Shown in pieces: positions 37,778 through 46,530 of a DNA stretch of 64,000 nucleotides. Each line of letters begins with the position of its first letter. Position 1 is the stretch's first letter. Source of the DNA: SCSIO-59966 sp046566185 (GTDB lineage: Bacteria; Actinomycetota; Actinomycetes; Actinomycetales; SCSIO-59966); contig JBKHXE010000021.1 of NCBI GenBank assembly GCA_046566185.1, positions 10,898 through 74,897 of the forward strand. The letters run 5' to 3'. Made by a program: the position numbers and the translations under genes. Under the pieces are notes generated by a model. It was given only the letters and a program-made list of their open reading frames with translations, was not told the DNA's origin and did not search any database.

Positions 37778-39157
37778 ATGCGTCGACCACTGCGCGCCAC
37801 CGCCGTCGCGGGGCTCGCCCTGTCCCTGATCCTCGCCGGCGGCGCCGCCGTCGCCAACGACCCCGACGGAGACCACGTCGGTCCGGGCTCGAGCGGCCCG
37901 GACCAGCACTCGAAGAACGTCAAGCTGCTGGCGAACGTCGCCCGCTCCGCGCCGGCGGTGCAGTCCGACCTCGCCTTCGACGGACGACTGGTGTACGCGG
38001 GCAACTACGGGGGGTTCCGCGTCATCGACGTCTCCGACCCCGAGGCGCCGCGGGTGGTCACCGACTTCCGCTGCAACGGCGCGCAGGGCGACATCTCGGT
38101 CTACCAGGGGCTCGCCTTCCAGTCCGTGGACAGGGCTCAGTCCGACGGCGGCTGCACCAGCACGGACGTCACGGCGTCCACCCCCGGCATGTTCGAGGGT
38201 GTGCGCATCTTCGACGTCTCCGACCCCGCCTCCCCGAGGCTCATCACGTCGGTCCCCACGGACTGCGGCTCGCACACGCACACCCTGGTGCCCGATCCCG
38301 CGAACGGCCGGGTGGTCGTCTACGTCTCGTCCTACCCGCTCGGCGGGCTGGCCCTGGGGCCGAACTGCGTGCGCGCCGAGGACGGCGGCGGCCACAGCAA
38401 GATCTCGGTCATCGAGGTGCCGCTGGCGAACCCCGCGGCGGCCACCGTGTCCGCCTACCACCTCGATGGGGACACGCAGTGGGCGACCTACCTGGGCGCC
38501 TACACGTTCCGCGCCTGCCACGACATCAGCGTCAACACGGCCATCGACCGCGCCGCGGCGGCCTGCATGTCCGAGGGACAGGTCTGGGACATCAGCGACC
38601 CGCTCGCGCCGCGGTTCCTCTACCGGTACGACAACGACGCGGTGAAGCCGGAGAACGTCGACCTGTTCCACTCCGCGAGCTTCAGCTGGGACGGCACCAT
38701 CGTCGCCTTCGGTGACGAGTCCGGCGGTGGTGGGTCGGCCCGGTGCACGCGCCCGGACGACGACCGGGGCCGCATCTGGTTCCTGGAGCAGGCGACCGGC
38801 CGGGAGCTGGCCAGCTACAAGGTGCCCCGCGCCGAGCCCGGCACGTGCACCATGCACAACTTCAACTTCCTCCCGCTGCGCGGCCGGAACGTCCTGGTGT
38901 CGGCCGCGTACACCGCCGGCACGACGATCGTCGACGTGGACGCGCTCGTCGCCGGCGCCTCCGAGGAGGACGCCGAGGTCGGCTGGTACAAGCCGAGCGG
39001 CGGCAACACCTGGTCGAGCTACTGGTACAACGGGTTCGTCTACGGCAACGACATCCTGCGCGGGCTCGACGTGTTCCTGCTGAGCGACCCGGTGCGTGCG
39101 GGCGCCCGGAAGCTGCCGTACCTCAACCCGCAGACGCAGGAGCAGCTCATCACCTGA
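37778..39157 (+). CDS. Secreted LVIVD-repeat beta-propeller protein, copy 2
   Basis: 459 residues from ATG 37778 with GAGGAGG upstream. The signal peptide (AVAGLALSLILAGGAAVA) precedes NYGGFRVIDVSDPEAPRVVT, GVRIFDVSDPASPRLITSVP and CGSHTHTLVPDPANGR, clear LVIVD repeats. CHDISVN and CTMHNFNFLP carry histidines that are also present in copy 1 (CHDIGV, CTIHNFNVVP), suggesting a conserved site. It ends LPYLNPQTQEQLIT. Function unknown; extracellular. Confidence 0.82.
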   Translation: MRRPLRATAVAGLALSLILAGGAAVANDPDGDHVGPGSSGPDQHSKNVKLLANVARSAPAVQSDLAFDGRLVYAGNYGGFRVIDVSDPEAPRVVTDFRCNGAQGDISVYQGLAFQSVDRAQSDGGCTSTDVTASTPGMFEGVRIFDVSDPASPRLITSVPTDCGSHTHTLVPDPANGRVVVYVSSYPLGGLALGPNCVRAEDGGGHSKISVIEVPLANPAAATVSAYHLDGDTQWATYLGAYTFRACHDISVNTAIDRAAAACMSEGQVWDISDPLAPRFLYRYDNDAVKPENVDLFHSASFSWDGTIVAFGDESGGGGSARCTRPDDDRGRIWFLEQATGRELASYKVPRAEPGTCTMHNFNFLPLRGRNVLVSAAYTAGTTIVDVDALVAGASEEDAEVGWYKPSGGNTWSSYWYNGFVYGNDILRGLDVFLLSDPVRAGARKLPYLNPQTQEQLIT

Positions 39158-39191
39158 CCCGTCACGCGGCCCCCGCCGCCCCCCACTGCCC

Positions 39192-39254
39192 CGCCGAGTG
39201 TGACTCCGAGAGCAGACACGCCGAGCGAGTCTGCGCGAAGAGCCACACTCGGCG
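39192..39254. repeat. 63-bp imperfect palindrome (REP/MITE-like)
   Basis: CGCCGAGTGTG (39192-39202) is inverted as CACACTCGGCG (39244-39254). An inner pair GCAGAC/GTCTGC lies at 39212-39217 and 39227-39232. The whole element is a palindrome matching at 21 of 27 positions per arm. It sits between two convergent genes and may also act as a bidirectional terminator. Confidence 0.65.
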
Positions 39255-39269
39255 AGGGCGGGGTGGTGG

Positions 39270-39635
39270 TCAGGCGACGTGCGGGTGCGTCTGGCGGTAC
39301 CGGACGACGACGAGCGCGCCGCCGAGGGCCAGCGCCGCGCCGCCCAGCCCGGCCACCGCAACCGTGTCCCACGGGATCGCCGTGGCGACCGGCGTGGCGG
39401 GCGCGGGCGAGGACTGCTGCTCCTGCAGCGCGACCCGCTCGGTGTACTCGATCTGCGCCTTCGTGTCGCGGATCCGCTCCGCCTCGACGGCCCTCCGCTC
39501 GGCGTACTCGAGCTGGGCCTTGCTCGGCGCCGGGTCGGCGCTCGCCGCGGCGGCGCCCGCAGGCAGCAGGGTGGCGCCGACGACCAGCGCGCCGGCGGCG
39601 AGACGTCGGGTGAGCAGGGTCTGGTCCTGGAACAT
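39270..39635 (-). CDS. Small secreted, C-terminally anchored protein
   Basis: 121 residues from ATG 39635 with GGAGG upstream. It has a signal peptide (LAAGALVVGATLLPAGAAAA), then a charged helix with two similar repeats (APSKAQLEYAERRAVEAERI and DTKAQIEYTERVALQEQ), a Pro/Ala stretch, a C-terminal transmembrane helix (VAVAGLGGAALALGGALVVV) and a short basic tail. The layout suggests a membrane-anchored extracellular peptide. No family recognised. Confidence 0.7.
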   Translation of the reverse strand: MFQDQTLLTRRLAAGALVVGATLLPAGAAAASADPAPSKAQLEYAERRAVEAERIRDTKAQIEYTERVALQEQQSSPAPATPVATAIPWDTVAVAGLGGAALALGGALVVVRYRQTHPHVA

Positions 39636-39731
39636 CGTGACCTCCGTCGGTCCGGCTCCCCGGGTGGGAGCTCGTGCCGACGACGGTGCCGCCCGTCGGT
39701 CACCCGCCGGTCGCGCGACGGCCGCAGGCGG

Positions 39732-42700
39732 TCACGTGCCGGTCTCGCATCGGTCGCGGTGCAGGTACTGACGGCACTCCTGGTCGGTCATCGGCCTGGT
39801 GACGGCGTCCTGCGCCATGGCCAGGAGGTCGTCGAGGTCGAGGGCCCAGACCCGCACGAGGTCGTCCTGCCCCGCCGTCACCAGGCGCCGCCCGTCGGGG
39901 GAGAAGTCGGCGTAGGTGACAGCCGAGCGGTGACCGTGCAGCGTGACGAGCGGCAGACCGGTCTCGACGTCCCACACCCGGGCCGTGCGGTCGCCGCTGG
40001 ACGTCGCCACCCGCCTGCCGTCGGGGCTGAAGTCGACGTCGGTGACGTGGCTGCTGTGCCCCTCGAGCACGTGGACGACCTCGCCGGTGGAGACGTCCAC
40101 GATCCGCGCCGGTCCGGTGTAGCTGCCGACCGCGACCTGTGTCCCGTCCGGCGAGTAGGCCAGCCGCCGCAGGAACCCGAGACCGCCGATCTCGCGCACG
40201 ATCTCACCGGTCGCGACGTCCCAGACCACGATGCGCACGCCCTCGGCGTTCGCTCGCTCGTTCGGGGTGGCGATGGCCGCCATGTGCCGCCCGTCGGGTG
40301 AGTACGTGGCTCCCTCCAGGCCGGTCCCCTGCGGCGCGGAGAGCACGTCGAGCACGCGTCCGTCGCGGTCCACGACGGTCGCGGACCCGTCGATCGTCGA
40401 CAGCACGAGCCGCTGGCTGTCCGGGCTCCACGACACCCACTCGACGTTGTCGGGGGCCTCGGCGACGAAGGCGACGTCACCCCCGGCGGCGTCCCAGACC
40501 GTGGCGACCGGGGCGAAGAAGCCGGTGGCGGCGACCAGGGTGCCGTCGGGGCTGACCGCCAGCGCGCGTGCGGGTTCGGGGTCCCCGGCGCCGGCCGGGG
40601 GCCGCATCACGACCGCGGCGCGCCCGGCATCGACGTCCCAGCGGGTCACGGTGGCGTCGGGGCTCGACGCCACGACCTGGCCGTCGGGCGTGAAGTCGGC
40701 GGCGTTCCACTCCGGGTCGCCCATCGCGGGGAGCGCCGCCCACTCGGCCCCGCCGCCGAGGGTCACGTCGAACACGCTGACCGCCGACACGGCCTCGTCC
40801 CCGGTCATGACGAAGCGCCCGTCCGGGGAGAACACCGCGTCGTACAGCCCCTGGGTGCCCTGGCCCGCAAGGGTCAGCTCGGGCCGCGCCGCGTCCGCCG
40901 AGACGTCCCAGACCCGCACCGTGCCGTCGCCGCCGGCGGTGGCGAGGCGACGCGCGTCGGGCGACCAGGCGACCGCCTGGACTGCCGCCCGGTGCGCCGT
41001 CACGGCGTGCACCATGGCGCCGGTCGAGGCGTCGAACACCCGGGCGGCGTGGTCGCCGTCGGCCGTCGCGACCCACCGGCCGTCCGGGCTGAAGTCCACG
41101 TCGGCGACCTCCTTGCCGGCGGCGCGAGCGACCTCTGCCCCGGACCGGGCGTCCCAGACGACGAGGGTCCCCCGGTCCTCCAGCGGCGCGGCCAGCCGAG
41201 CACCGTCGGGGCTCATCGCCAGCGCCCACTTGATGCCGGCCATCGGCCGCTCCTGGACGACCGAGCGTGTCGGCAGGTCCCAGACCCGCACCGTCGACTG
41301 CCCGTCGGCGAACCAGACCGCCGCCACGGTCCGGCCGTCCGGCGAGAACCAGGGTGACCAGATCTCCCCGGTGCCCGGCAACGAGTGCAGCAGCTCGCCG
41401 GTCTGCGGGTCCCAGACGTCCAGCACGCCGTCGTCCCCCGCCGACGCGAGCATCGTGCCGTCCGGGCTGAAGCGAGCCATGTTGATGTCGACGTCGTCGG
41501 CCACCCAGCTGAGCACCGGCTCGCCGGTCCGGGCGTCACGCAGCTCGACGAGCCCGGACTCCTCGGGCCCCTCGGTGACGAACAGCCGTCCGTCGGGGCT
41601 CCAGTCCACCCGGCCGCCCACGCCGTCGACGGAGAGCACCGCCCGGGACGCCGTCACTGCCCGGTGCAGCGCGTCCTCGGCCTCCCCGAGGACGGCGAGC
41701 CCGTTGTCCCGCGCCAGCTGCGCCGACTCCACGGCCAGCATCACGGCGAGCTCGGGGTCGGCGTCCAGCACCGCGAGCGAGGACGACGCGAGCTCGCGTG
41801 CCTGCGCGACCAGCGCCTCGCGCTCGGCCCGGTCGCCCGCCCGGACGGCGGTGACGCCCGCGACGAGCGACACGACGAGCAGCACGCCGACGCCACCGAG
41901 CAGCCACCGCAGCCGCCGGTTCTGGCGCGTGGCCTGCGTGGCGCGGCGCTCGGCGTCGGCGCGCTCCGCGTCGAGGGCGGCGCGAGCGGCCGCGAGGAAC
42001 TCGGCCTCGAGGTCGGTGATCTCGCCGGGACGGGCAGCGGCCAGGTCGCTGCCCGCGGCCAGCCGGGCACCCCGCCACAGGTCCGTCGGCTCCCGGCCGC
42101 CTTCGGCCCAGTCGACGGCCGCGGCTGCCAGGCGGCCGCGGATCGCGCGGGTCTCGGCGTCCTCCGCGACCCAGTGGCGCAGCCGCGGCCACTCCCGGTA
42201 CAGCGCCTCGTGCGCGGCCTCCACCCAGCCGTCGCCCAGACTGAGCAGCCGCGCGCCCGCCAGGGGGCCGACGACCGCACGCACGTGCGGGTCCGGCAGG
42301 GCCGCCAGCTCGGCGAGCGGCACCCGTCGCCGGCTGACGGCCGTGCCCTCCCCGGTGCCGGCCAGCCGCAGCATCAGCACCCGGACGGCGGCCCGGCCCT
42401 CGTCGTCCAGCTCGCCGTAGACGCGCTCGGCGAGCCGGGCCACCGCGCCCCGCACGCCGCCGGCGCGGGCGTACGCGGCCAGGGTGAGCCGCGTGCCGTC
42501 CCGGTGCTCCCACAGCTCGCTGAGCGCGGTCGACAGCAGCGGCAGCACCCCGGGCTCCGCGGCGGCGTCGGCGACGAGCGCGTCCGTCAGGCCGACGTCC
42601 AGCACCAGACCGGCCCGCTCGGCGGGCAGCTCGACGGCGCGGCGCAGCTCGGCCTCGCTCGGCGGTCCGACCAGCACGGTGGAGTCGGACAGCAGCCGCG

Positions 42701-44669
42701 CCAGCTCCGGGCGACGCGCCACGTCTCCCGCGTGGTCGGCGCGCACCACCAGCACGAGGGCCGCGCGGCGGTGGCCGACCGCCAGGTCGACGACGGCCGA
42801 CAGGAACGCCTCACGCTCGTCCGGGTCGTCGCAGACGGTCCAGAGCTCCTCGGCCTGGTCGACCACCAGCACGACGCGGCTGTCGTCCGCGCCGTCCAGC
42901 ACCATCCTCCGCAGCAGGTCGGCCACCTGGTCGGCCGTGGGCTCGGCGCCCCGCAGGGCCACCCGGGCCAGCTCGTGCATCGGGTGCCGGCCCGGACGCA
43001 GGAGCATCACCGGCCACGCCTCGCTGCCCGGCAGCACCCCGGAGCGCAGGGAGGCGGCGAGCCCGGCCCGCACGAGGCTGGACTTCCCGCTGCCCGAGGT
43101 GCCGATCACGGCCAGCACGGTGGACGACGACACGCGCGCCACCAGCTCGGCGACGAGCCGCTCGCGGCCCGCGAACATCGACGCGTCCTCGACGTCGTAG
43201 GCCGCCAGGCCCTTCCACGGGCACACGTCGGCGGCGGGCCCCCGAGGCCGCAGCACCTCGCCGAGCCGCACCACCCCGTCCTGCAGCTCGGCGCGCGCGG
43301 CGTCCAGCCGTCGCCGACCGTCCCGTGCCTCGGCGGCCGCCGTCTCGACCCGAGACATCTCCCGCCGCCGGGCCGTCTCGACGGCGAGGTCGTGCACCGC
43401 GCCCGGTCGCCCGCCGGACCGGCGCAGCACGTCCGGCAGCACGTCGCGCGCCACCTGCTCGGGCAGGTAGGTCTCCAGCAGGGCCCGCACGTCCTCGGGC
43501 GCCAGCGGGCCGACGTCGAGGCGCTCCACGTCGGCGGGCACGCCGTCGGGCGTCCCCATCACGAGGGTGACCGCGGCATCGTCCCCCTGGGTGGGCAGCA
43601 CCCGCAGGACCCGGCCGCCGGCTCGCGAGGCCGTCCCGGCGTCCGGGCCCGGGTCGTCGCGCACCTCGTTCCCCGCCGCGGCCACCTCCGCCGCGAACTG
43701 GCTGACGAGCCGGCGGACGCCGGAGCCGGGCTGACCGCGGACGACGACCGTGAGGCCCGGCCGCTGCTCGCTGCGGCGCCACGCGTCGCGCAGCGCCCCG
43801 AGCTCGCGCTCCCTGCCGACGAACGCTCCGGGCTCGGGGACCAACGCGGTCGGCAGCCGGGGCGCCCGGCGCGGGGCAGCCAGGCTCACATCCTGCGCGA
43901 GCACCCGGCCGTGCAGGGTCCGCAGCGCCTCGCCCGGCTCGACGCCGAGCTCGTCGACGAGCTTCTCGCGGGCGCGGTGGTAGGCGGCCAGCGCGTCGGC
44001 CTGGCGTCCCTCGCGGTACAGCCCCAGCACGAGCAGCTCCCACAGTCGCTCGCGCAGCGGGTGGTCGTGGACGGCGGCCTCCAGCTCCGGCAGGCACTCG
44101 CGCGAGCGGCCCAGCTCGAGCTCGGCGGCGGCCCGGTCCTCGAACGCGGCGCGCCGCAGCTCCTCCAGCCGCCGCGCCTCGCCGCCGCCGAAGGCCGTGT
44201 CCTCGAAACCGGCGTACGCGGGCCCGCGCCACAGCGCGAGCGCCTGCCGCAGCGTGGCGGCCGCCGACTCGAGCCGCCCCTCCCGCAAGGCCCGGCGACC
44301 GAGCTCCACCAGCCGCTCGAAGTGCCGCGCGTCCACCGCCTCGTCGGGCACCGCCAGTCGGTACCCCGCGCCGTCGGTGACCAGGACCCGCGGCGGGCCG
44401 TCTCGGTCCGGCTCGAGCGACTTGCGCAGGCGCAGCACGTAGTTCTGCACCGACTTCGTCGCGGACCGCGGCGGGTCGTCCGCCCACAGCGTCCCCACCA
44501 GGTCGTCCACGGTGACCGTGCGGCCCGCGGACGCGACGAGCCGCGCGAGCACGGTGCGCTCCTTCGCCCCCGTGATCTCGACCGGGCCCTCGTCCACCGC
44601 TACCTGCAGGGTGCCGAGGACGGCGAACTCCACGCTGGAACCGTAGGGCGGCGCGGAGGCGCTGGTCAT
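39732..44669 (-). CDS. SARP-type regulator with STAND NTPase and WD40 propellers
   Basis: About 1645 residues from ATG 44669. Order: OmpR-type winged helix (about 15-105), BTAD helical domain (about 112-255), a degenerate P-loop (GQPGSGVRR near 310, lysine missing), a second NTPase starting CPWKGLAAYD near 481 with intact Walker A GTSGSGKSS and Walker B VVLVVDQAEEL, a transmembrane helix (WLLGGVGVLLVVSLVAGVTA, near 920), and 14 WD40 repeats (SPDG motifs) forming probably two propellers. Such proteins are AfsR-like activators or nSTAND sensors. The WD40 half would sense a ligand or protein. It lies 46 nt downstream of the giant-protein operon, same strand, and may be part of it. Confidence 0.85.
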   Translation of the reverse strand: MTSASAPPYGSSVEFAVLGTLQVAVDEGPVEITGAKERTVLARLVASAGRTVTVDDLVGTLWADDPPRSATKSVQNYVLRLRKSLEPDRDGPPRVLVTDGAGYRLAVPDEAVDARHFERLVELGRRALREGRLESAAATLRQALALWRGPAYAGFEDTAFGGGEARRLEELRRAAFEDRAAAELELGRSRECLPELEAAVHDHPLRERLWELLVLGLYREGRQADALAAYHRAREKLVDELGVEPGEALRTLHGRVLAQDVSLAAPRRAPRLPTALVPEPGAFVGRERELGALRDAWRRSEQRPGLTVVVRGQPGSGVRRLVSQFAAEVAAAGNEVRDDPGPDAGTASRAGGRVLRVLPTQGDDAAVTLVMGTPDGVPADVERLDVGPLAPEDVRALLETYLPEQVARDVLPDVLRRSGGRPGAVHDLAVETARRREMSRVETAAAEARDGRRRLDAARAELQDGVVRLGEVLRPRGPAADVCPWKGLAAYDVEDASMFAGRERLVAELVARVSSSTVLAVIGTSGSGKSSLVRAGLAASLRSGVLPGSEAWPVMLLRPGRHPMHELARVALRGAEPTADQVADLLRRMVLDGADDSRVVLVVDQAEELWTVCDDPDEREAFLSAVVDLAVGHRRAALVLVVRADHAGDVARRPELARLLSDSTVLVGPPSEAELRRAVELPAERAGLVLDVGLTDALVADAAAEPGVLPLLSTALSELWEHRDGTRLTLAAYARAGGVRGAVARLAERVYGELDDEGRAAVRVLMLRLAGTGEGTAVSRRRVPLAELAALPDPHVRAVVGPLAGARLLSLGDGWVEAAHEALYREWPRLRHWVAEDAETRAIRGRLAAAAVDWAEGGREPTDLWRGARLAAGSDLAAARPGEITDLEAEFLAAARAALDAERADAERRATQATRQNRRLRWLLGGVGVLLVVSLVAGVTAVRAGDRAEREALVAQARELASSSLAVLDADPELAVMLAVESAQLARDNGLAVLGEAEDALHRAVTASRAVLSVDGVGGRVDWSPDGRLFVTEGPEESGLVELRDARTGEPVLSWVADDVDINMARFSPDGTMLASAGDDGVLDVWDPQTGELLHSLPGTGEIWSPWFSPDGRTVAAVWFADGQSTVRVWDLPTRSVVQERPMAGIKWALAMSPDGARLAAPLEDRGTLVVWDARSGAEVARAAGKEVADVDFSPDGRWVATADGDHAARVFDASTGAMVHAVTAHRAAVQAVAWSPDARRLATAGGDGTVRVWDVSADAARPELTLAGQGTQGLYDAVFSPDGRFVMTGDEAVSAVSVFDVTLGGGAEWAALPAMGDPEWNAADFTPDGQVVASSPDATVTRWDVDAGRAAVVMRPPAGAGDPEPARALAVSPDGTLVAATGFFAPVATVWDAAGGDVAFVAEAPDNVEWVSWSPDSQRLVLSTIDGSATVVDRDGRVLDVLSAPQGTGLEGATYSPDGRHMAAIATPNERANAEGVRIVVWDVATGEIVREIGGLGFLRRLAYSPDGTQVAVGSYTGPARIVDVSTGEVVHVLEGHSSHVTDVDFSPDGRRVATSSGDRTARVWDVETGLPLVTLHGHRSAVTYADFSPDGRRLVTAGQDDLVRVWALDLDDLLAMAQDAVTRPMTDQECRQYLHRDRCETGT

Positions 44670-44715
44670 GGGAACTGCTGTACTCGCGCCCGGTCTCCCC
44701 GCGGTCACGCGTCGG

Positions 44716-46530
44716 TCAGACGCCACCGCCCGGCGGGTCGGCGGTGTCGAAGCGCAGTCCGCTCGCCCCTTCGCCGTGGCCCACCCGCACGCGCCGTCCG
44801 ACCCACAGCGACGTCCCCCCGCCGACGGTGCGCGCCAGCTGGAACGACCGCGTGACCACGACGCCGTCCCGCGGCACCTCCTCCTCGGCGACCCGCAGCC
44901 GGTCGGTGGCCGGGTCGGCGTCCGGCCGGGACAGCAGCACCGTGCCGCGAGGGTGCACGAGGTCGACGCGTGGCTGCGTCTCCCCGGCCGGGACGTCGAG
45001 GTAGCGCAGCAGCGGCCGGCGCTCCAGCACGTGCGGCGCGGTCAGGTCACCCGGGCGCTGCCGGACGGCGACCATCGGGATCCAGTTCTCCGGCACCGGG
45101 GTCATCAGCCGCCAGACGACCCGGGCGTCACCGAGGTCGTCGGGTGCGGCGCCGACGAGGCGGACCGGCGCCGCGAGGCGCCCGACCGGCACCGGCTCGC
45201 CGGACGTCGCGTCGGGCACCACCCGCTCGACGCCCCACACGAGGTTCGCCATCTCGTCGCGGAACAGCGCGACCTCCTCCAGCGGCTCGCCCTCCAGCAC
45301 GTGCTGCAGCGTCGGCGCCAGCACGAACACCCGGTTGAGCCGGGAGGCGTCGCTCGCCGCGGTCGACTGGAACGCCGCCCAGCCGGGGCGGGTCGTCTCG
45401 CGGGCCGGGGCGATGTCGACCCGGTGACCGAACGTGTCCCGGACCTCGATGCGGTCCAGCCTCGTCACCGAGCCGTACGGCAGGTCCAGCGGCAGCTGGA
45501 ACCAGTCGACGCCGTAGGCCAGGGCGAACTCCACGACGGCCAGCCGCGCGAGGTCGGTGCGCCCGCCCTGCACGCCGCCGAGGTAGACCGCGGAGTCCTC
45601 GAAGGCGAAGAGCCGGTCGCTCGGCATGCCGGCGAAGCGCACCGCCGACGGCAGGTTCGTGTCGGAGACCCGTTGCGCCGCGACCGCTGTCCCACTGCCG
45701 CCCAGCGAGGGGCCGGACCGCCCCTCGCCGTGGAACCAGTCCAGCGTGCCGCCGGTGTAGTCGTCGACGTCGACCACGACCGGGCCGTCGGTGAGGTCGG
45801 CCTGGACGGCGAAGCGGTGCTCGAGCCGGTGCGGGTCCCACGAGCTGTCACTGGGGGCGGCCAGCAGACCCGCACCCCAGGCCCGCCACCCGGCCAGGAC
45901 GCCGCGGACGTCGTCGGCGGCCATCCCGGCGGCGTCGGCCAGCGGGGCCGGCAGGTCGTCGTCGGTCAGGGCGGACAGCACCGCCGCGCCGTCCGGGACG
46001 CGCCCGGCGGCCAGCCGCAGCCGGCGGGCACCGGCGGGGTCGGCGTCGGCGTCCGGCGCCGGGAAGGGGTAGGCAGCGACCGCGGCGTCGGCGACGGCGC
46101 CGTGGCCGCCGGCGCGGAGCAGCCGCAGCAGGTGCAGCCCGAGCTGCGTGCGCACCCGCACCGGCAGCACGGCGGGCACCTCGGCCTCCACCCGCACCTC
46201 CAGCGGCACGTCGTCCGGCTCGCCCGGCGCCATCGGCACGACGGTGCCGTCGTCGCCGGGGCGCAGCCGCGACAGCGGCGCCGTCTCCCCCTCGACGGTG
46301 GCGAGTACCGGGGTACCGGCGTCCTCGCCGCGCAGCTCGTCGTACTGCCACTGGCGCCCGAGCAGCCACAGCGGGTCGCCGAGCAGGGCCTGGGCCCCGG
46401 GCGTGAGGTCGCCCCGCGTCAGCGGCAGCGGCTCCAGCCGCGACCAGCGCGGCACGACCGGCAGCACCTGCCAGTCGGCGAACTTGCGGTCGATCTCGAC
46501 CCGCACACTGCCCCAGTCGATCTCAGGCAC
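44716..46530 (-). CDS. Unknown protein A of the giant-gene cluster (604 aa)
   Basis: GTG 46530 has GGGGAG six bases upstream and overlaps the stop of the previous gene by 8 nt. The protein has no signal peptide or transmembrane helix. A conserved-looking core reads DPLWLLGRQWQYDELRGED near residue 50, a pattern I recall from uncharacterised large proteins, and there is an acidic/beta-rich middle (VVVDVDDYTGGTLDWFHGE) and RPLLRYLDVPAGE near the end. I do not recognise a domain with known function. It is the fifth of five co-directional giant genes, followed by the SARP/WD40 gene. Probably cytoplasmic. Confidence 0.75.
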   Translation of the reverse strand: MPEIDWGSVRVEIDRKFADWQVLPVVPRWSRLEPLPLTRGDLTPGAQALLGDPLWLLGRQWQYDELRGEDAGTPVLATVEGETAPLSRLRPGDDGTVVPMAPGEPDDVPLEVRVEAEVPAVLPVRVRTQLGLHLLRLLRAGGHGAVADAAVAAYPFPAPDADADPAGARRLRLAAGRVPDGAAVLSALTDDDLPAPLADAAGMAADDVRGVLAGWRAWGAGLLAAPSDSSWDPHRLEHRFAVQADLTDGPVVVDVDDYTGGTLDWFHGEGRSGPSLGGSGTAVAAQRVSDTNLPSAVRFAGMPSDRLFAFEDSAVYLGGVQGGRTDLARLAVVEFALAYGVDWFQLPLDLPYGSVTRLDRIEVRDTFGHRVDIAPARETTRPGWAAFQSTAASDASRLNRVFVLAPTLQHVLEGEPLEEVALFRDEMANLVWGVERVVPDATSGEPVPVGRLAAPVRLVGAAPDDLGDARVVWRLMTPVPENWIPMVAVRQRPGDLTAPHVLERRPLLRYLDVPAGETQPRVDLVHPRGTVLLSRPDADPATDRLRVAEEEVPRDGVVVTRSFQLARTVGGGTSLWVGRRVRVGHGEGASGLRFDTADPPGGGV

